A stretch of 64,000 nucleotides of DNA from an uncultured Oscillospiraceae bacterium (GTDB taxonomy: Bacteria > Bacillota > Clostridia > Oscillospirales > Oscillospiraceae). Shown here piece by piece: positions 51,701 to 60,210 of this stretch. The stretch spans positions 139,746 through 203,745 of the forward strand of contig CAKTPP010000004.1 in assembly GCA_934591895.1 (NCBI GenBank), in the 5' to 3' direction. Numbering within the stretch: position 1 is the stretch's first letter; each line of letters begins with the position of its first letter. Below the pieces are notes generated by a model, which was not told the origin of the DNA, ran no database searches, and saw only the letters and a list, made by a program, of their open reading frames with translations. Made by a program: the position numbers and the translations under genes.

Positions 51701-54700
51701 CAGCAGCAGCGCATTGCGCCGCAGCACGCTCTGGAAGCCGAGCCGCGCGAATGCCGGATGGTTGACATAATCCTCCCACGCTGCGAGCACGGCCTCGAAC
51801 GTGAGCCGCACCGTGCCGTCGATCCCGTCGGGGGACGAGAGTGTCAGCGCGCGCACCTCGCCGTTGACGCGCTCCGGCACGGTGAGGGTCTGCACGGCGG
51901 TCACGCTGCCGTGGCGCGTCGAAAACTGCGCCGCGCGCACCGTAAAGCGCCACCGTGCCGCGTCGGCCGTGCCCGGCAGCAGCGGCGTGCACGCGCCGCC
52001 GGTCTCAAGATATACCGCCGGTGCGGCGGCGGGATCATCGCGCGTTCCCCGGCGGCAGACGCTCAATGCGTGCCAGCGCGCAAAGCTCTGCCCGGCCTCG
52101 GTCACGGCGAGGCAGTACGTGCCGTTGGACAGCAGCGTACAGCACGGCGACTCCGCATCCACGCCCGTACCCTCGGCCGTGAGCTCCGGCAGCGTGCGGC
52201 GGCGCGGCTTTTCGCTTTGCGCCTCCGGACGCCGGCGCAGCGCCGGTGCGCCGAGCGGCAGACGCTCGGACAGCAGGCTCATGTGCGCGCGCATGGCGGG
52301 GTCGGCCAGAAACCAGCGCTGCACCTGCCCGCCGCACAGCGCGTTGCACGCCGACAGCAGGCTCATGCCCTGATGGTGCGCCATCACGCAGTGCACGATC
52401 TGCCCGCCGCCGCCCGTGCGTGCGCGCGTGCAGTCGAGCGCCTCACAAAAGCCGTACTGCCCCGGCAGACCGCGCGCGGCGAATCTGCGCAGATCGCGCA
52501 CCGCCGCACGCGGCGCGACGGCCAGTGCGAGAAAGGCGCTGTACGGCGAGAGCACGAGCTCACGGTCCATGTCCGGCTGCATGGCCAGCGCCGCGCAGCC
52601 GTGCGCCTTGTAGCGGTAGCTCAGGGCGCTGTCGAGCGCAAAGTACGCGCTCTCCGACACGCCCCACGGCTGCCCCGCGCGCACGCGCCGCCGCTGTACG
52701 CGCAGACAGAATTTCGCGCTCTCCCACAGCAGGGAATCGCGCTGCGGCGGCAAAAACAGCTCCGGCATCAGGTACTCGAACACCGACCCCGACCACGACA
52801 CGCAGCCGCGGTAGCGCTCGTGCTGCACCTGCGCGCGCGACAGGGCGCGCCAGTGCTCGCACGGCACGTCGCCGCGCGCCACGGCGAAGTACGACGTCAG
52901 GCGCGCCTCGCTCTCGAGCAGGTCGTAATACCCCTCGGAGCGCTTGCCGCTGCCGGTGTCGATGCCGATGTGCATCAGGCGGCGCTGCGGGTCGTAGAGC
53001 AGGGCAAAGTCCATGCCGTCACAGAGCGCCTGCGCCCGCGCCGCAAGCTCCGCCTGTCCCCAGCCGCGCAGGGCGTTTGCCGCCGCGAGCAGGGCGGCGG
53101 CGCAGTTGCCGCTGTCCACCGTGGACACATACAGCGGCGGCATCGGCCGCAGCGTGCACGTGTGATACCAGTTGTAAAAGTGCCCGTTCCAGCGCGGGAG
53201 CTGCTCCATGGTCGTGAGCATCCGCTCCGCCAAAGCCAACCCGCGCCCGTTGTCAACGCCCAGCGCGTGCGCGCCGAGCGCGGACAGGAGCGCAAAGCCC
53301 ATGTTCGTCGGCGATGTGCGGTGCGCCGTGCCGGTCGGCGGCTGGGTCTGCACGTTGTCCGGCGGCAGGTAGTGCTCCCCGGCAGTGCAGAACGTCTCAA
53401 AATACTGCCACGTCGCCTTCGCCCAGCCCAGCAGCTCCCGCTGCGCCGCGTGCTGCAGCGGCGCTGCACCGGGTGCGTTCGGCGCGCCGAGGGCCGCGAG
53501 CACGAATGGGGAGAGCGTCCACACGATGCCGGCCGCCAGCCCCGTCGGACTCGGCGTGAGCACGGCCGTGAGCAGACCGAGCGCACTCGCCGGCCAGAGC
53601 GCGCGCAGATACGCCCACAGTCCGTCGCGCTTTGCCGCTCGCTGTGCCGCCGTCTGCCATTGCAGGAGATCCCGGTGCGAGACCGTCATGCGCCAGAGCG
53701 CCGTCACGATGGCGGAGACGTTCAGCGCCGCCTCCCACGGCAGCAGGATCAGCCGCAGCACCGTCTGCACCACGGCGGCGGCAAGCCCCGGCAGAACGCT
53801 GCTGTGGTAGCGCACGCGCGCGTCCGCCGGGTGCACGATCGGGTGACCGAGCGCAAAGATGAGCCCCTGCGCCAGCGCGAGCAGCGCGGCATACGCCGCC
53901 AGCCGCAGCCCCGGCCAGCGCAGCACGCAGCCGAGGAAGATGGCTGCCCACGTTGCCGGGGCGACGAGCGAACGCCGCAGGCTGTCCGCCAGCCGGAACC
54001 GGTCGATCGGGTGCAGCGCCCGTGCGCGCCGGGAGAAGATCCACGGCGCGTTTTGCCAGTCGCCGCGGATCCACCGGTGCGCCCGCGCGCCCCATGCAAG
54101 CGGCGCGGCGGGGAAGGTGTCCGTGAGCTCCACGTCGCCGAGAAAGCCGCCGTGCAGGTAGGCGCCCTCGAGCGCGTCGTGGCTGAGGATGCGCTGCTCG
54201 GGCAGGGCATCGCCGCCGCAGCAGGCGAGCAGCGCGCGCACGTCGAGGATGCCCTTGCCAGAAAAGCCGCCGCGGTCGAAGCAGTCCATATACAGCTCCC
54301 CGCACACGCCGCCGTAGGGGTCGCTGCCGCCGGGACCTGCGAATACGCGTGCCCAGTCGCTCGCGCGTGCGCTCTGCAACTCCGTCGCCATGCGCGGGTG
54401 CAGCAGGCCGTAGCCGTGCGTGACCACGCCGCGCCGCGCGTCCACGACCGGGCGGTTGAGCGGATGGAGCATCGCGCCCACGAGCGCACGCGCAGCGCCC
54501 GGCGTCAGGCGCGTGTCGGCATCGAGCGTGAGCAGATACGCCGTGCCGTGCAGCGCCGCCGCGTCGCCGGCGGCACAGTGGATCGCGTCCGCCTCGCCGC
54601 ACAGAAGCTGCGCGAGCCGGAGCAGCGCGCCGCGCTTGCGCTCCCACGCGCTCCATTTTCCGTCGGGCGTTTGCACCCGTGGGCGCGTGAAGAGGTAAAA

Positions 54701-55906
54701 TCGCCCGCCATAGCGCGCGTTGAGCGCTTCAATCTCCGTGCGCGCCGCGCGCAGGATCGCCTCGTCTCCCGCCGCGTGCGCCAGCGCCGCCTCCGGAAGA
54801 TCTGCCAGCAGTCCGAACAGGAGCTGCTCGCCTGCGTCGCGGCTGCACAGCGCATATTCCTCCAGACGCGCGGCGAGCGTGTGCGCGTCGCCGGGGCAGG
54901 TGAGCAGCGCCGCGATCACGCACAGGGTCCTGCCCTCCGGCGGGATGCCGCGCCGCAGCGCCAGCCGCGGCACGAAGCGCGGCTTCGTCACGCGCAGCAG
55001 CACCGCATCGAGCAGTCCCTTGACTGCCTCCGACACCGGGATCAGCAGCAGCACCGCGCCCGACACGCTCCCTGCCGCAAAGCCCAGCAGCAGCGACAAA
55101 GCCAGCGTCCCCGCCGCGACCGCGGCGATGTACCACGCGCCGCTGCGGCGCTTTTCCGGGGCGCCGAGCACTTCGCGCAGCAAAAACCAGCCCACGTGCC
55201 GCCGCGCGCCCTCGCCGCTTTGCGCGCGCGCGAGCACGTCCTCGGCGATGTCGGTCTCCGAGCGGCCCGTGCGCCGCGCAAGCTGTGCCGCTGCCTGCCG
55301 GTAGTGCTCGCGCGTGGCTGCGTCCATCGCGGGGTAGACGCCCGCCGGGTCGCGCGCAAGGATGCGCCCCACGTGATCGCACCGCTCGGTGAGCGCTGCC
55401 CACGCGGCCGTGCCGAGCGCGCGCAGCGACGTGAAGAGCGCGGGCGCGGCAGCCCCGCCGCGCGTATAGGTGTCCGCCAGCGCGCAGACCGTCGCCGCCT
55501 GCAGTCCCGGCACGAGCAGCGCAAGCTCCCCCGTCTCGAGCGGCAGCGCGTCCTGAAAGCCCGTAAGATATGCCTGCGCGGCTCCGGGCGTGAGCGCGCC
55601 GCCGCAGGCGCGCAGCAGCCCCGCGCAGCAGACGTGCAGCACGGTCTGTGCGCCGGATGCACGCAGCGTGTGCGCATGGCGCAGCGCAGCCGCGGCGTCG
55701 TTTGCCGCGGCGCGGGCAAGATTCCGGTTGTCGCGCAGCCATGCGCCGTTTGGTGTCTCGGGCGTGACGGTACGCGCCGCGCGTGCGAGCGTGCGCGCAG
55801 CGCGCCGGAGGCTGCCGGTGTGCGCGCGGCGGCGGCCGGTCACGGTCAGCGCTTGGGCGTCGCGCCGCCCCGCCTCCTGCAGGGCGGCGGCGTTGGGTTC
55901 GGCCAT
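48773..55906 (-). CDS. Cyclic beta-1,2-glucan synthase-like giant enzyme (GT84/GH94)
   Basis: The product is 2377 residues. The N-terminal helical region has several membrane helices around 265-305. A glycosyltransferase domain follows (about 430-640: LLTLDADTRLTPGAAR with a DxD site, ILSHDALEGAYLHGGFLGDV, HRWIRGDWQNA), then more membrane helices (to about 830). A glycoamylase-like domain (about 870-1250) has MGFALLSALGAHALG and STVDSGNC, and near its end MAHHQGMSLLSAC. Two GH94-type domains (about 1340-2377) carry GFRDQLQDAVNLLLLD with the catalytic Asp, and GAGDWNDAFDRVG. This is the Cgs/NdvB architecture, which builds and cyclises beta-1,2-glucan. The start has GGAGGG. Confidence 0.93.
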   Translation of the reverse strand: MAEPNAAALQEAGRRDAQALTVTGRRRAHTGSLRRAARTLARAARTVTPETPNGAWLRDNRNLARAAANDAAAALRHAHTLRASGAQTVLHVCCAGLLRACGGALTPGAAQAYLTGFQDALPLETGELALLVPGLQAATVCALADTYTRGGAAAPALFTSLRALGTAAWAALTERCDHVGRILARDPAGVYPAMDAATREHYRQAAAQLARRTGRSETDIAEDVLARAQSGEGARRHVGWFLLREVLGAPEKRRSGAWYIAAVAAGTLALSLLLGFAAGSVSGAVLLLIPVSEAVKGLLDAVLLRVTKPRFVPRLALRRGIPPEGRTLCVIAALLTCPGDAHTLAARLEEYALCSRDAGEQLLFGLLADLPEAALAHAAGDEAILRAARTEIEALNARYGGRFYLFTRPRVQTPDGKWSAWERKRGALLRLAQLLCGEADAIHCAAGDAAALHGTAYLLTLDADTRLTPGAARALVGAMLHPLNRPVVDARRGVVTHGYGLLHPRMATELQSARASDWARVFAGPGGSDPYGGVCGELYMDCFDRGGFSGKGILDVRALLACCGGDALPEQRILSHDALEGAYLHGGFLGDVELTDTFPAAPLAWGARAHRWIRGDWQNAPWIFSRRARALHPIDRFRLADSLRRSLVAPATWAAIFLGCVLRWPGLRLAAYAALLALAQGLIFALGHPIVHPADARVRYHSSVLPGLAAAVVQTVLRLILLPWEAALNVSAIVTALWRMTVSHRDLLQWQTAAQRAAKRDGLWAYLRALWPASALGLLTAVLTPSPTGLAAGIVWTLSPFVLAALGAPNAPGAAPLQHAAQRELLGWAKATWQYFETFCTAGEHYLPPDNVQTQPPTGTAHRTSPTNMGFALLSALGAHALGVDNGRGLALAERMLTTMEQLPRWNGHFYNWYHTCTLRPMPPLYVSTVDSGNCAAALLAAANALRGWGQAELAARAQALCDGMDFALLYDPQRRLMHIGIDTGSGKRSEGYYDLLESEARLTSYFAVARGDVPCEHWRALSRAQVQHERYRGCVSWSGSVFEYLMPELFLPPQRDSLLWESAKFCLRVQRRRVRAGQPWGVSESAYFALDSALSYRYKAHGCAALAMQPDMDRELVLSPYSAFLALAVAPRAAVRDLRRFAARGLPGQYGFCEALDCTRARTGGGGQIVHCVMAHHQGMSLLSACNALCGGQVQRWFLADPAMRAHMSLLSERLPLGAPALRRRPEAQSEKPRRRTLPELTAEGTGVDAESPCCTLLSNGTYCLAVTEAGQSFARWHALSVCRRGTRDDPAAAPAVYLETGGACTPLLPGTADAARWRFTVRAAQFSTRHGSVTAVQTLTVPERVNGEVRALTLSSPDGIDGTVRLTFEAVLAAWEDYVNHPAFARLGFQSVLRRNALLLRRLGRGEKPETWLCAVCDRQADFCAEGPIPGWLRAGCVQVRVAVHTPPDTPWRVRFALGVGAHEDDAFAAAQRALVLPPESAAALPGALAAQYGMTDAELEGAMARISPLLFPTAAPDASAQQLERPALWAHGISGDLPVWCARPEAHVLRQWALLRALGIRCDLALCTADGGDYLQPTRTTVRGALAALDLAHCLDAPGGVHLVPEDAFADVAAAAAVRPGMAHTRCTLPLLPPPGDRRTVPTGSKVRWDADGTVSFTGLPPRAWSNVLTNGRFGFLAADAGTGHLWYRNAHTGRINRWLCDPWVLRGTETLRMTTRTGTVSLFNDDGRARVEYGFGWAAWERTVDGMSVRVTAFVPEDANARVLLIECAGRARITWHTDLVCAARDADASAVVTAYSGGVFTAENARADTPLRVCAATGMPLAGWTCDRFSFLRGQMDRRAGAGLSPCFALEGIVGRQGVLVCGCDTRANLLRLTQPDEAMHALHRVRERWLGAVSRLWMTTPDAAMNRYLGGWAAYQTLCCRLMARTSLYQNGGAFGFRDQLQDAVNLLLLDSRPAREQIGLACAHQFSAGDVCHWWHAGAAVEHGVRTRISDDLLWLPWAVCEYAQKTGDTQILSAEYPFLAGEELAEHEHDRYQPLTPGTETGTVLEHCRRAFMCVLARGVGAHGLLRIGAGDWNDAFDRVGAQGRGESVWLTWFFAVTARKFAALIGGHAAGQLSLAADRCTRAAEAAWDGAWYRRGYYDDGQPLGSEKSAECRIDAIAQAFAAFDTHADPARVHRALTSAVERLFDREHNVVRLFDPPITRRTPETGYVRSYGVGLRENGGQYTHGALWLAMALLRTGRTDEGAQILRAVLPAAHDQARYEGEPYVLAADVAAGDNAGVAGWTWYTGAAGWYLRITAEELLGLHLRGGVLYPEPRLPAGWPECTARWRDGSGLLHTIRLRPDGVSVDEKPYNGGGIGKKQPKPYSQDR

Positions 55907-55987
55907 GTAGATCCCTCCAAAAACGGTTTGCAGTACCAGAATGTTGCCCGCGCGGAAAAGAAACTATGCGGTGACAAGAAAAAATGC

Positions 55988-56016
55988 TTGACACCTGCGC
56001 GGCGGCGGCGTATACT
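55988..56016 (+). promoter_or_regulatory. Promoter of the ylxM-ffh-rpsP operon
   Basis: A perfect TTGACA (55988-55993), 17 bases, TATACT (56011-56016). Confidence 0.85.
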
Positions 56017-56063
56017 ACCCATGCTGTAAAGGAAAAACGGTTTACAGCGAGGAGGGACTTGCA

Positions 56064-56414
56064 ATGCCGGACGAGACCGTGTGGCGCACGATGCTGTTCG
56101 ATTTTTACGGCGAGCTGCTCACGGAAAAGCAGCGCGAGTATTATGACCTCCACTATAATCAGGACCTCTCTCTGGCGGAGATCGCCGCCAGCAGCGGCAT
56201 TTCGCGTCAGGGCGTGTGGGACAACATCCGCCGTGCGGACGCCGCGCTGCGTGACGCCGAGACAAGGCTCGGCCTGGTGCAGCGCTTTGCCGCGCAGCGC
56301 ACGGCTGCGGCCGCGCTGGAGGGCACGCTCACGAAGCTGCGCGACTGTGTCGGCGGCGACGCCCGGCCGCTGGCCGAGCAGGCGCTGCGGCAGCTTCAGG
56401 ATCTGAAAGGATAG
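56064..56414 (+). CDS. ylxM: SRP-associated DNA-binding protein YlxM
   Basis: The 116-residue protein has a sigma-70 region 4-like helix-turn-helix (LLTEKQREYYDLHYNQDLSL, AEIAASSGISRQGVWDNIRR). In Gram-positive bacteria YlxM is encoded just before ffh and modulates SRP GTPase activity. The gene ends 5 bases before ffh. GAGGAGGG precedes the ATG. Confidence 0.93.
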   Translation: MPDETVWRTMLFDFYGELLTEKQREYYDLHYNQDLSLAEIAASSGISRQGVWDNIRRADAALRDAETRLGLVQRFAAQRTAAAALEGTLTKLRDCVGGDARPLAEQALRQLQDLKG

Positions 56415-56419
56415 ATACC

Positions 56420-57808
56420 ATGGCATTTGAATCCCTGTCGGACAAGCTGACCGAGGCGTTCAAACGCCTGCGCGGCAAGGGCCGGCTCACGGAGGCCGAC
56501 GTCAAGGAGGCCATGCGTGAGGTCAAGCTCGCGCTGCTCGAGGCGGACGTGAACTTCAAGGTCGTCAAGGACTTTGTACGCAAGGTGACCGAGCGCGCGA
56601 CGGGTGCGGATGTGCTCGAGAGCCTCTCGCCCGCGCAGATGGTCATCAAGATCGTCAACGAAGAGCTTACTGCCCTCATGGGCAGTGAGAATCAGAAGCT
56701 GAACATCAGCTCCCGCTCGCCGAGCGTCGTCATGCTCGTCGGCCTGCAGGGCGCGGGCAAGACCACCAACGGCGCCAAGCTTGCCGGCCTCATGCGCAAG
56801 CAGGGCAAGCGCCCGCTGCTCGTCGCGTGTGACGTGTACCGTCCCGCGGCCATCCAGCAGCTTGAGACCGTCGGCCGCCAGCTCGACATTCCCGTGTTCC
56901 AGATGGGGCAGGGCGATCCGGTCGAGATCGCCAAGGCCGGCATCGAGCACGCGAAAAAGCACGGCAACGACCTCGTCTTTCTCGACACGGCCGGCCGTCT
57001 GCACATTGATGAGGCGCTCATGACCGAGCTGCAGAACATCAAGGCCGCAGTCGATCCGGCAGAGATCCTGCTCGTCATCGACGCGATGATCGGTCAGGAC
57101 GCGGTCGCGACCGCGCAGGCCTTTGACGATGCGCTCGACATCACCGGCGTCATGCTCACCAAGCTTGACGGCGACGCCCGCGGCGGCGCGGCGCTGTCGA
57201 TCAAGGCGCTGACCGGCAAGCCCATCAAGTTCGCCGGCATCGGCGAGAAGCTCGACCAGATCGAGCCCTTCCATCCCGACCGCATGGCCGGGCGCATCCT
57301 CGGCATGGGCGATGTGCTCACGCTCATCGAAAAGGCCGAGCAGAACCTCGACCAGAAAAAGGCCGAGGAGATGGCGGAGCGTCTGCGGCAAAACCGCTTC
57401 ACGCTCACCGATTACTATGACCAGCTCCAGCAGCTCAAGGGCATGGGCTCCCTGCAGGATATCGCCGGCATGATTCCCGGCATGGACGCCAAGGCGCTCT
57501 CGGGCGCGAACGTCGACGAGAAGGCCATGGGCCGCATCGAGGCGATCATCCAGTCCATGACCCCCGGCGAGCGCGACAACCCGGCCATTCTCAACTCCAG
57601 CCGCAAAAAGCGCATCGCGGCGGGCGCGGGTACGAGCGTGGTCGAGATCAACAAGCTCCTCAAGCAGTTTGATCTCATGCAGCAGCTGGTGCGCCAGATG
57701 TCCGGCAACAGCAAGGCCATGCGCCGCATGAAGCGCGGCGGCCGCGGCGGACTTGGCGGTCTGGGCAATCTGTTTGGCGGCGGCGGTGGCCGTCCCTTCG
57801 GATTCTGA
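56420..57808 (+). CDS. ffh: Signal recognition particle GTPase Ffh
   Basis: This 462-residue protein binds signal peptides and SRP RNA. It has an N domain (1-90, MAFESLSDKLTEAFKRLRGK), a G domain with the P-loop VGLQGAGKTTNGAKLA, DVYRPAAIQQL, DTAGRLHIDEALM and TKLDGDARGG, and a methionine-rich M domain (300-440, IQSMTPGERDNPAILNSSR). The Gly-rich end (GGRGGLGGLGNLFGGGGGRP) is typical. It targets membrane and secreted proteins, of which this window has many. Confidence 0.98.
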   Translation: MAFESLSDKLTEAFKRLRGKGRLTEADVKEAMREVKLALLEADVNFKVVKDFVRKVTERATGADVLESLSPAQMVIKIVNEELTALMGSENQKLNISSRSPSVVMLVGLQGAGKTTNGAKLAGLMRKQGKRPLLVACDVYRPAAIQQLETVGRQLDIPVFQMGQGDPVEIAKAGIEHAKKHGNDLVFLDTAGRLHIDEALMTELQNIKAAVDPAEILLVIDAMIGQDAVATAQAFDDALDITGVMLTKLDGDARGGAALSIKALTGKPIKFAGIGEKLDQIEPFHPDRMAGRILGMGDVLTLIEKAEQNLDQKKAEEMAERLRQNRFTLTDYYDQLQQLKGMGSLQDIAGMIPGMDAKALSGANVDEKAMGRIEAIIQSMTPGERDNPAILNSSRKKRIAAGAGTSVVEINKLLKQFDLMQQLVRQMSGNSKAMRRMKRGGRGGLGGLGNLFGGGGGRPFGF

Positions 57809-57870
57809 ATGGGTTCCAAGCTCCCGCAGGGAGCTGGAGATACAGAGATTATTTATGGAGGTGAAGATAC

Positions 57871-58113
57871 ATGGTCAAGATCAGACTTCGCAGAATGGGC
57901 GCTAAGAAGGCTCCCTATTACCGCATCGTGGTGGCGGATTCCCGTTTCGCACGTGACGGCAGATGCATTGAGGAGATCGGCACTTACGATCCGCTGAGCG
58001 CAGACAAGAAGATCGTCGTCGACGCCGAGCGCGCCAACTACTGGCTTGCCAACGGCGCACAGCCGACGGATACCGTTCGTGCGCTGCTCAAGAAGGCCCT
58101 CGCAGCCGAATAA
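57871..58113 (+). CDS. rpsP: 30S ribosomal protein S16
   Basis: The 80-residue protein starts [20 protein letters not shown] and contains [14 protein letters not shown], standard for S16. It binds the 5' domain of 16S rRNA. The 62-base gap after ffh includes an AGCTCCC/GGGAGCT hairpin (57818-57834). Confidence 0.98.
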   Translation: MVKIRLRRMGAKKAPYYRIVVADSRFARDGRCIEEIGTYDPLSADKKIVVDAERANYWLANGAQPTDTVRALLKKALAAE

Positions 58114-58128
58114 GGAGAGACCCCAAAG

Positions 58129-58359
58129 ATGAAAGAACTTCTGACCTATATTGTGCAGAACCTCGTGGAAAAACCGGACGAGGTCTCTGTGACCGAGCGC
58201 GAGGCCAACGGCGAGACCGTGTTTGAAGTGCGCGTCGCCGACGGCGATATGGGCAAGGTCATCGGCCGTCAGGGACGGATCGTCAAAGAGATCCGCATCC
58301 TGATGAAGGCCGTCGCCCAGAGAAAGGGCAAGAAAGTCTCCGTGGAGATCATGGATTGA
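58129..58359 (+). CDS. khpA: RNA-binding KH-domain protein KhpA
   Basis: The 76-residue protein is a single KH domain with the GxxG loop in DMGKVIGRQGRIVKEIR. With KhpB it binds RNA and affects division and cell length in Gram-positive bacteria. It lies 15 bases after rpsP in the conserved order. Confidence 0.96.
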   Translation: MKELLTYIVQNLVEKPDEVSVTEREANGETVFEVRVADGDMGKVIGRQGRIVKEIRILMKAVAQRKGKKVSVEIMD

Positions 58360-58368
58360 CGCAGGAAA

Positions 58369-58396
58369 CGCGCTGCACCCGTGCAGTGCGTTTTTT
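58369..58396 (+). terminator. Internal intrinsic terminator between khpA and rimM
   Basis: A 10-bp stem (CGCGCTGCAC/GTGCAGTGCG, one G-T pair) is followed by six T. It would reduce transcription of rimM-trmD relative to rpsP-khpA. Confidence 0.75.
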
Positions 58397-58426
58397 GCAC
58401 CTACACCCAAAAAGGGGGCAATGAAT

Positions 58427-58912
58427 ATGCAAAAACCGTATCTGGAGGCAGGAAAGATCGTCAACACGCACGGCGTGCGCGGCGAGGTGCGCATCCAGCC
58501 GTGGGCGGATGACGCGGCGTTCCTGCTCGGCTTCCGGACGTTTTATATCGACGGCGCGCCCGTGCACGTCGCGCACAGCCGTGTGCACAAGGGGATGCTC
58601 GTCGCCAAGTTTGCGGATTATGACGACGTGAACGCCGCCATGACGCTCAAAAACCGCGTCGTGTCCATCGCGCGCGCGGATGTCACGCTGCCGGACGGGC
58701 AGTATTTCCAGCAGGATCTGATCGGCATCGCCGTCGAGACCGACGCGGGCGAGCCCCTCGGCACGCTGCGCGAGATCCTCGACCTGCCGCGCGGCAGCGT
58801 TTACGTCGTGCAGGGGGCGCGCGAGGTGCTCATCCCTGATCGGCCGGAGTTCGTGCGCAGCATCGACCCGGCTGCCGGGCGCATGGTCGTGCACCTGATC
58901 GAAGGGATGTGA
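58427..58912 (+). CDS. rimM: 16S rRNA processing protein RimM
   Basis: The product is 161 residues from the ATG at 58427, which is 8 bases after GGGGG; an ATG two codons earlier is too close. The N-terminal domain (GKIVNTHGVRGEVRIQPWAD) and the PRC-barrel (about 95-161: QYFQQDLIGIAVET, LDLPRGSVYVV) are clear. RimM helps mature the 30S head around S19. It stops 4 bases before the trmD start. Confidence 0.95.
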   Translation: MQKPYLEAGKIVNTHGVRGEVRIQPWADDAAFLLGFRTFYIDGAPVHVAHSRVHKGMLVAKFADYDDVNAAMTLKNRVVSIARADVTLPDGQYFQQDLIGIAVETDAGEPLGTLREILDLPRGSVYVVQGAREVLIPDRPEFVRSIDPAAGRMVVHLIEGM

Positions 58913-58916
58913 GCGC

Positions 58917-60203
58917 GTGCGCATCGACATTCTCACGCTCTTTCCCGACACGATGCGCGCCATGCTCGGCGAGAGCATCCTCGGCCGGGCGCAGGCGCGC
59001 GGCCTGCTCGACATCCGCTGCCACCAGATCCGCGACTATACCGAAAACCGTCAGAAGCAGGTCGACGACTACCCGTATGGCGGCGGCTGGGGTCAGGTCA
59101 TGATGGCGCAGCCGCTCAAGAGCTGCCTCGACGCGGCGCTCGCGGATTCCGACGTGCCCGTGTCGCGCCGCCGCGTGATCTATCTCTCCCCGCAGGGGCA
59201 GACGTTCACGCAGGCGCAGGCGCGCCGGCTCAAGGCCGACTATGATCAGCTCGTGCTCGTCTGCGGTCATTATGAGGGCGTGGACGAGCGCTTCATCGAG
59301 GCGTGCGTGGACGAGGAGCTGTCCATCGGCGACTTTGTGCTCACGGGCGGCGAGCTCGGCGCCATGGTCGTCACGGACTGCGTCTGCCGCATGGTGCCGG
59401 GCGTGCTGTCGGACACCGAGTGCTACACCGGCGAGAGCCACTGGGCAGACCGGCTCGAGTACCCGCAGTATACCCGCCCCGAGACGTGGGAGGGGCGCAC
59501 CGTGCCCGAGGTGCTGCGCGGCGGCAACCACGCCGAGATCACCGCGTGGCGCACGCGGCAGAGTCTGGAGCGCACGCTCGTAAAGCGGCCGGACCTCTTT
59601 CAAAAAACGCCGCCCACACCGGCCGAGCAGCACCTGCTCGATAAGATCCGGCGCGACCGCAGCCGCCCGCAGCTCACAGAGCCGCCCGTCTGCCGCCCGG
59701 CTGCGGCGGATGATCTTCCGGCCATCCTCGCCATCGTGCAGCAGGCGCGCAATTATCTGCGCCGCCACCGCGTCGACCAGTGGCAGGGTGAGTATCCGGA
59801 TGCGGATACGTTCCGCGCCGACATCGCGGCCGGCACGTGCCATGTGCTCACGTATCAGGGCGCCGTCGCCGCCGTGTTCACGCTCGGCCGCATGCCCGAG
59901 CCCGCCTATGACGCGCTCACGGACGGGCGCTGGCGCTCGGACCGCGACCACGCCGCCGTGCTGCACCGCAACGCCGTTGCGGCCGATTGGCGCGGCACGG
60001 GCATGGCCGACCATCTCATGCAGGCGGCGGAGCAGCTCGCGCGCGAAAGCGGGGCGCACGCCATCCGCGTCGACACGCACCGGCACAACGGCGCGCAGAA
60101 AAAGCTGCTCGAGCGCCACGGCTACCGGTTTTGCGGCAACGTCCTGTGTGACGAGCCGGGGCACGATCCGCGCCGTCAGGCGTTTGAGAAGCTGCTGAGG
60201 TGA
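58917..60203 (+). CDS. trmD: tRNA (guanine37-N1)-methyltransferase TrmD fused to a GNAT acetyltransferase
   Basis: The product is 428 residues from a GTG start. Residues 1-245 are a full TrmD: MRIDILTLFPDTMRAMLGES, YPYGGGWGQVMM, the knot SPQGQTFTQAQARRLKADYD, CGHYEGVDERFI, and SIGDFVLTGGELGAMVVTD. TrmD makes m1G37 and prevents frameshifting. TrmD normally ends near 245. Here residues 258-428 add a GNAT domain (VCRPAAADDLPAILAIVQQA, then VAADWRGTGMADHLMQAAEQ with the acetyl-CoA loop, and LLERHGYRFCG). The linker is short and in frame, with no stop. The acetyl acceptor is unknown. Confidence 0.95.
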   Translation: MRIDILTLFPDTMRAMLGESILGRAQARGLLDIRCHQIRDYTENRQKQVDDYPYGGGWGQVMMAQPLKSCLDAALADSDVPVSRRRVIYLSPQGQTFTQAQARRLKADYDQLVLVCGHYEGVDERFIEACVDEELSIGDFVLTGGELGAMVVTDCVCRMVPGVLSDTECYTGESHWADRLEYPQYTRPETWEGRTVPEVLRGGNHAEITAWRTRQSLERTLVKRPDLFQKTPPTPAEQHLLDKIRRDRSRPQLTEPPVCRPAAADDLPAILAIVQQARNYLRRHRVDQWQGEYPDADTFRADIAAGTCHVLTYQGAVAAVFTLGRMPEPAYDALTDGRWRSDRDHAAVLHRNAVAADWRGTGMADHLMQAAEQLARESGAHAIRVDTHRHNGAQKKLLERHGYRFCGNVLCDEPGHDPRRQAFEKLLR

Positions 60204-60210
60204 GGTGCGT

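Noticed and set aside
48713..56029. A 2438-codon open frame on the plus strand, antisense to the glucan synthase
   Set aside because: It is extremely Arg/Ala/His-rich with no domain, signal or ribosome binding site. It mirrors the codon bias of the clearly real gene on the other strand in very GC-rich DNA.
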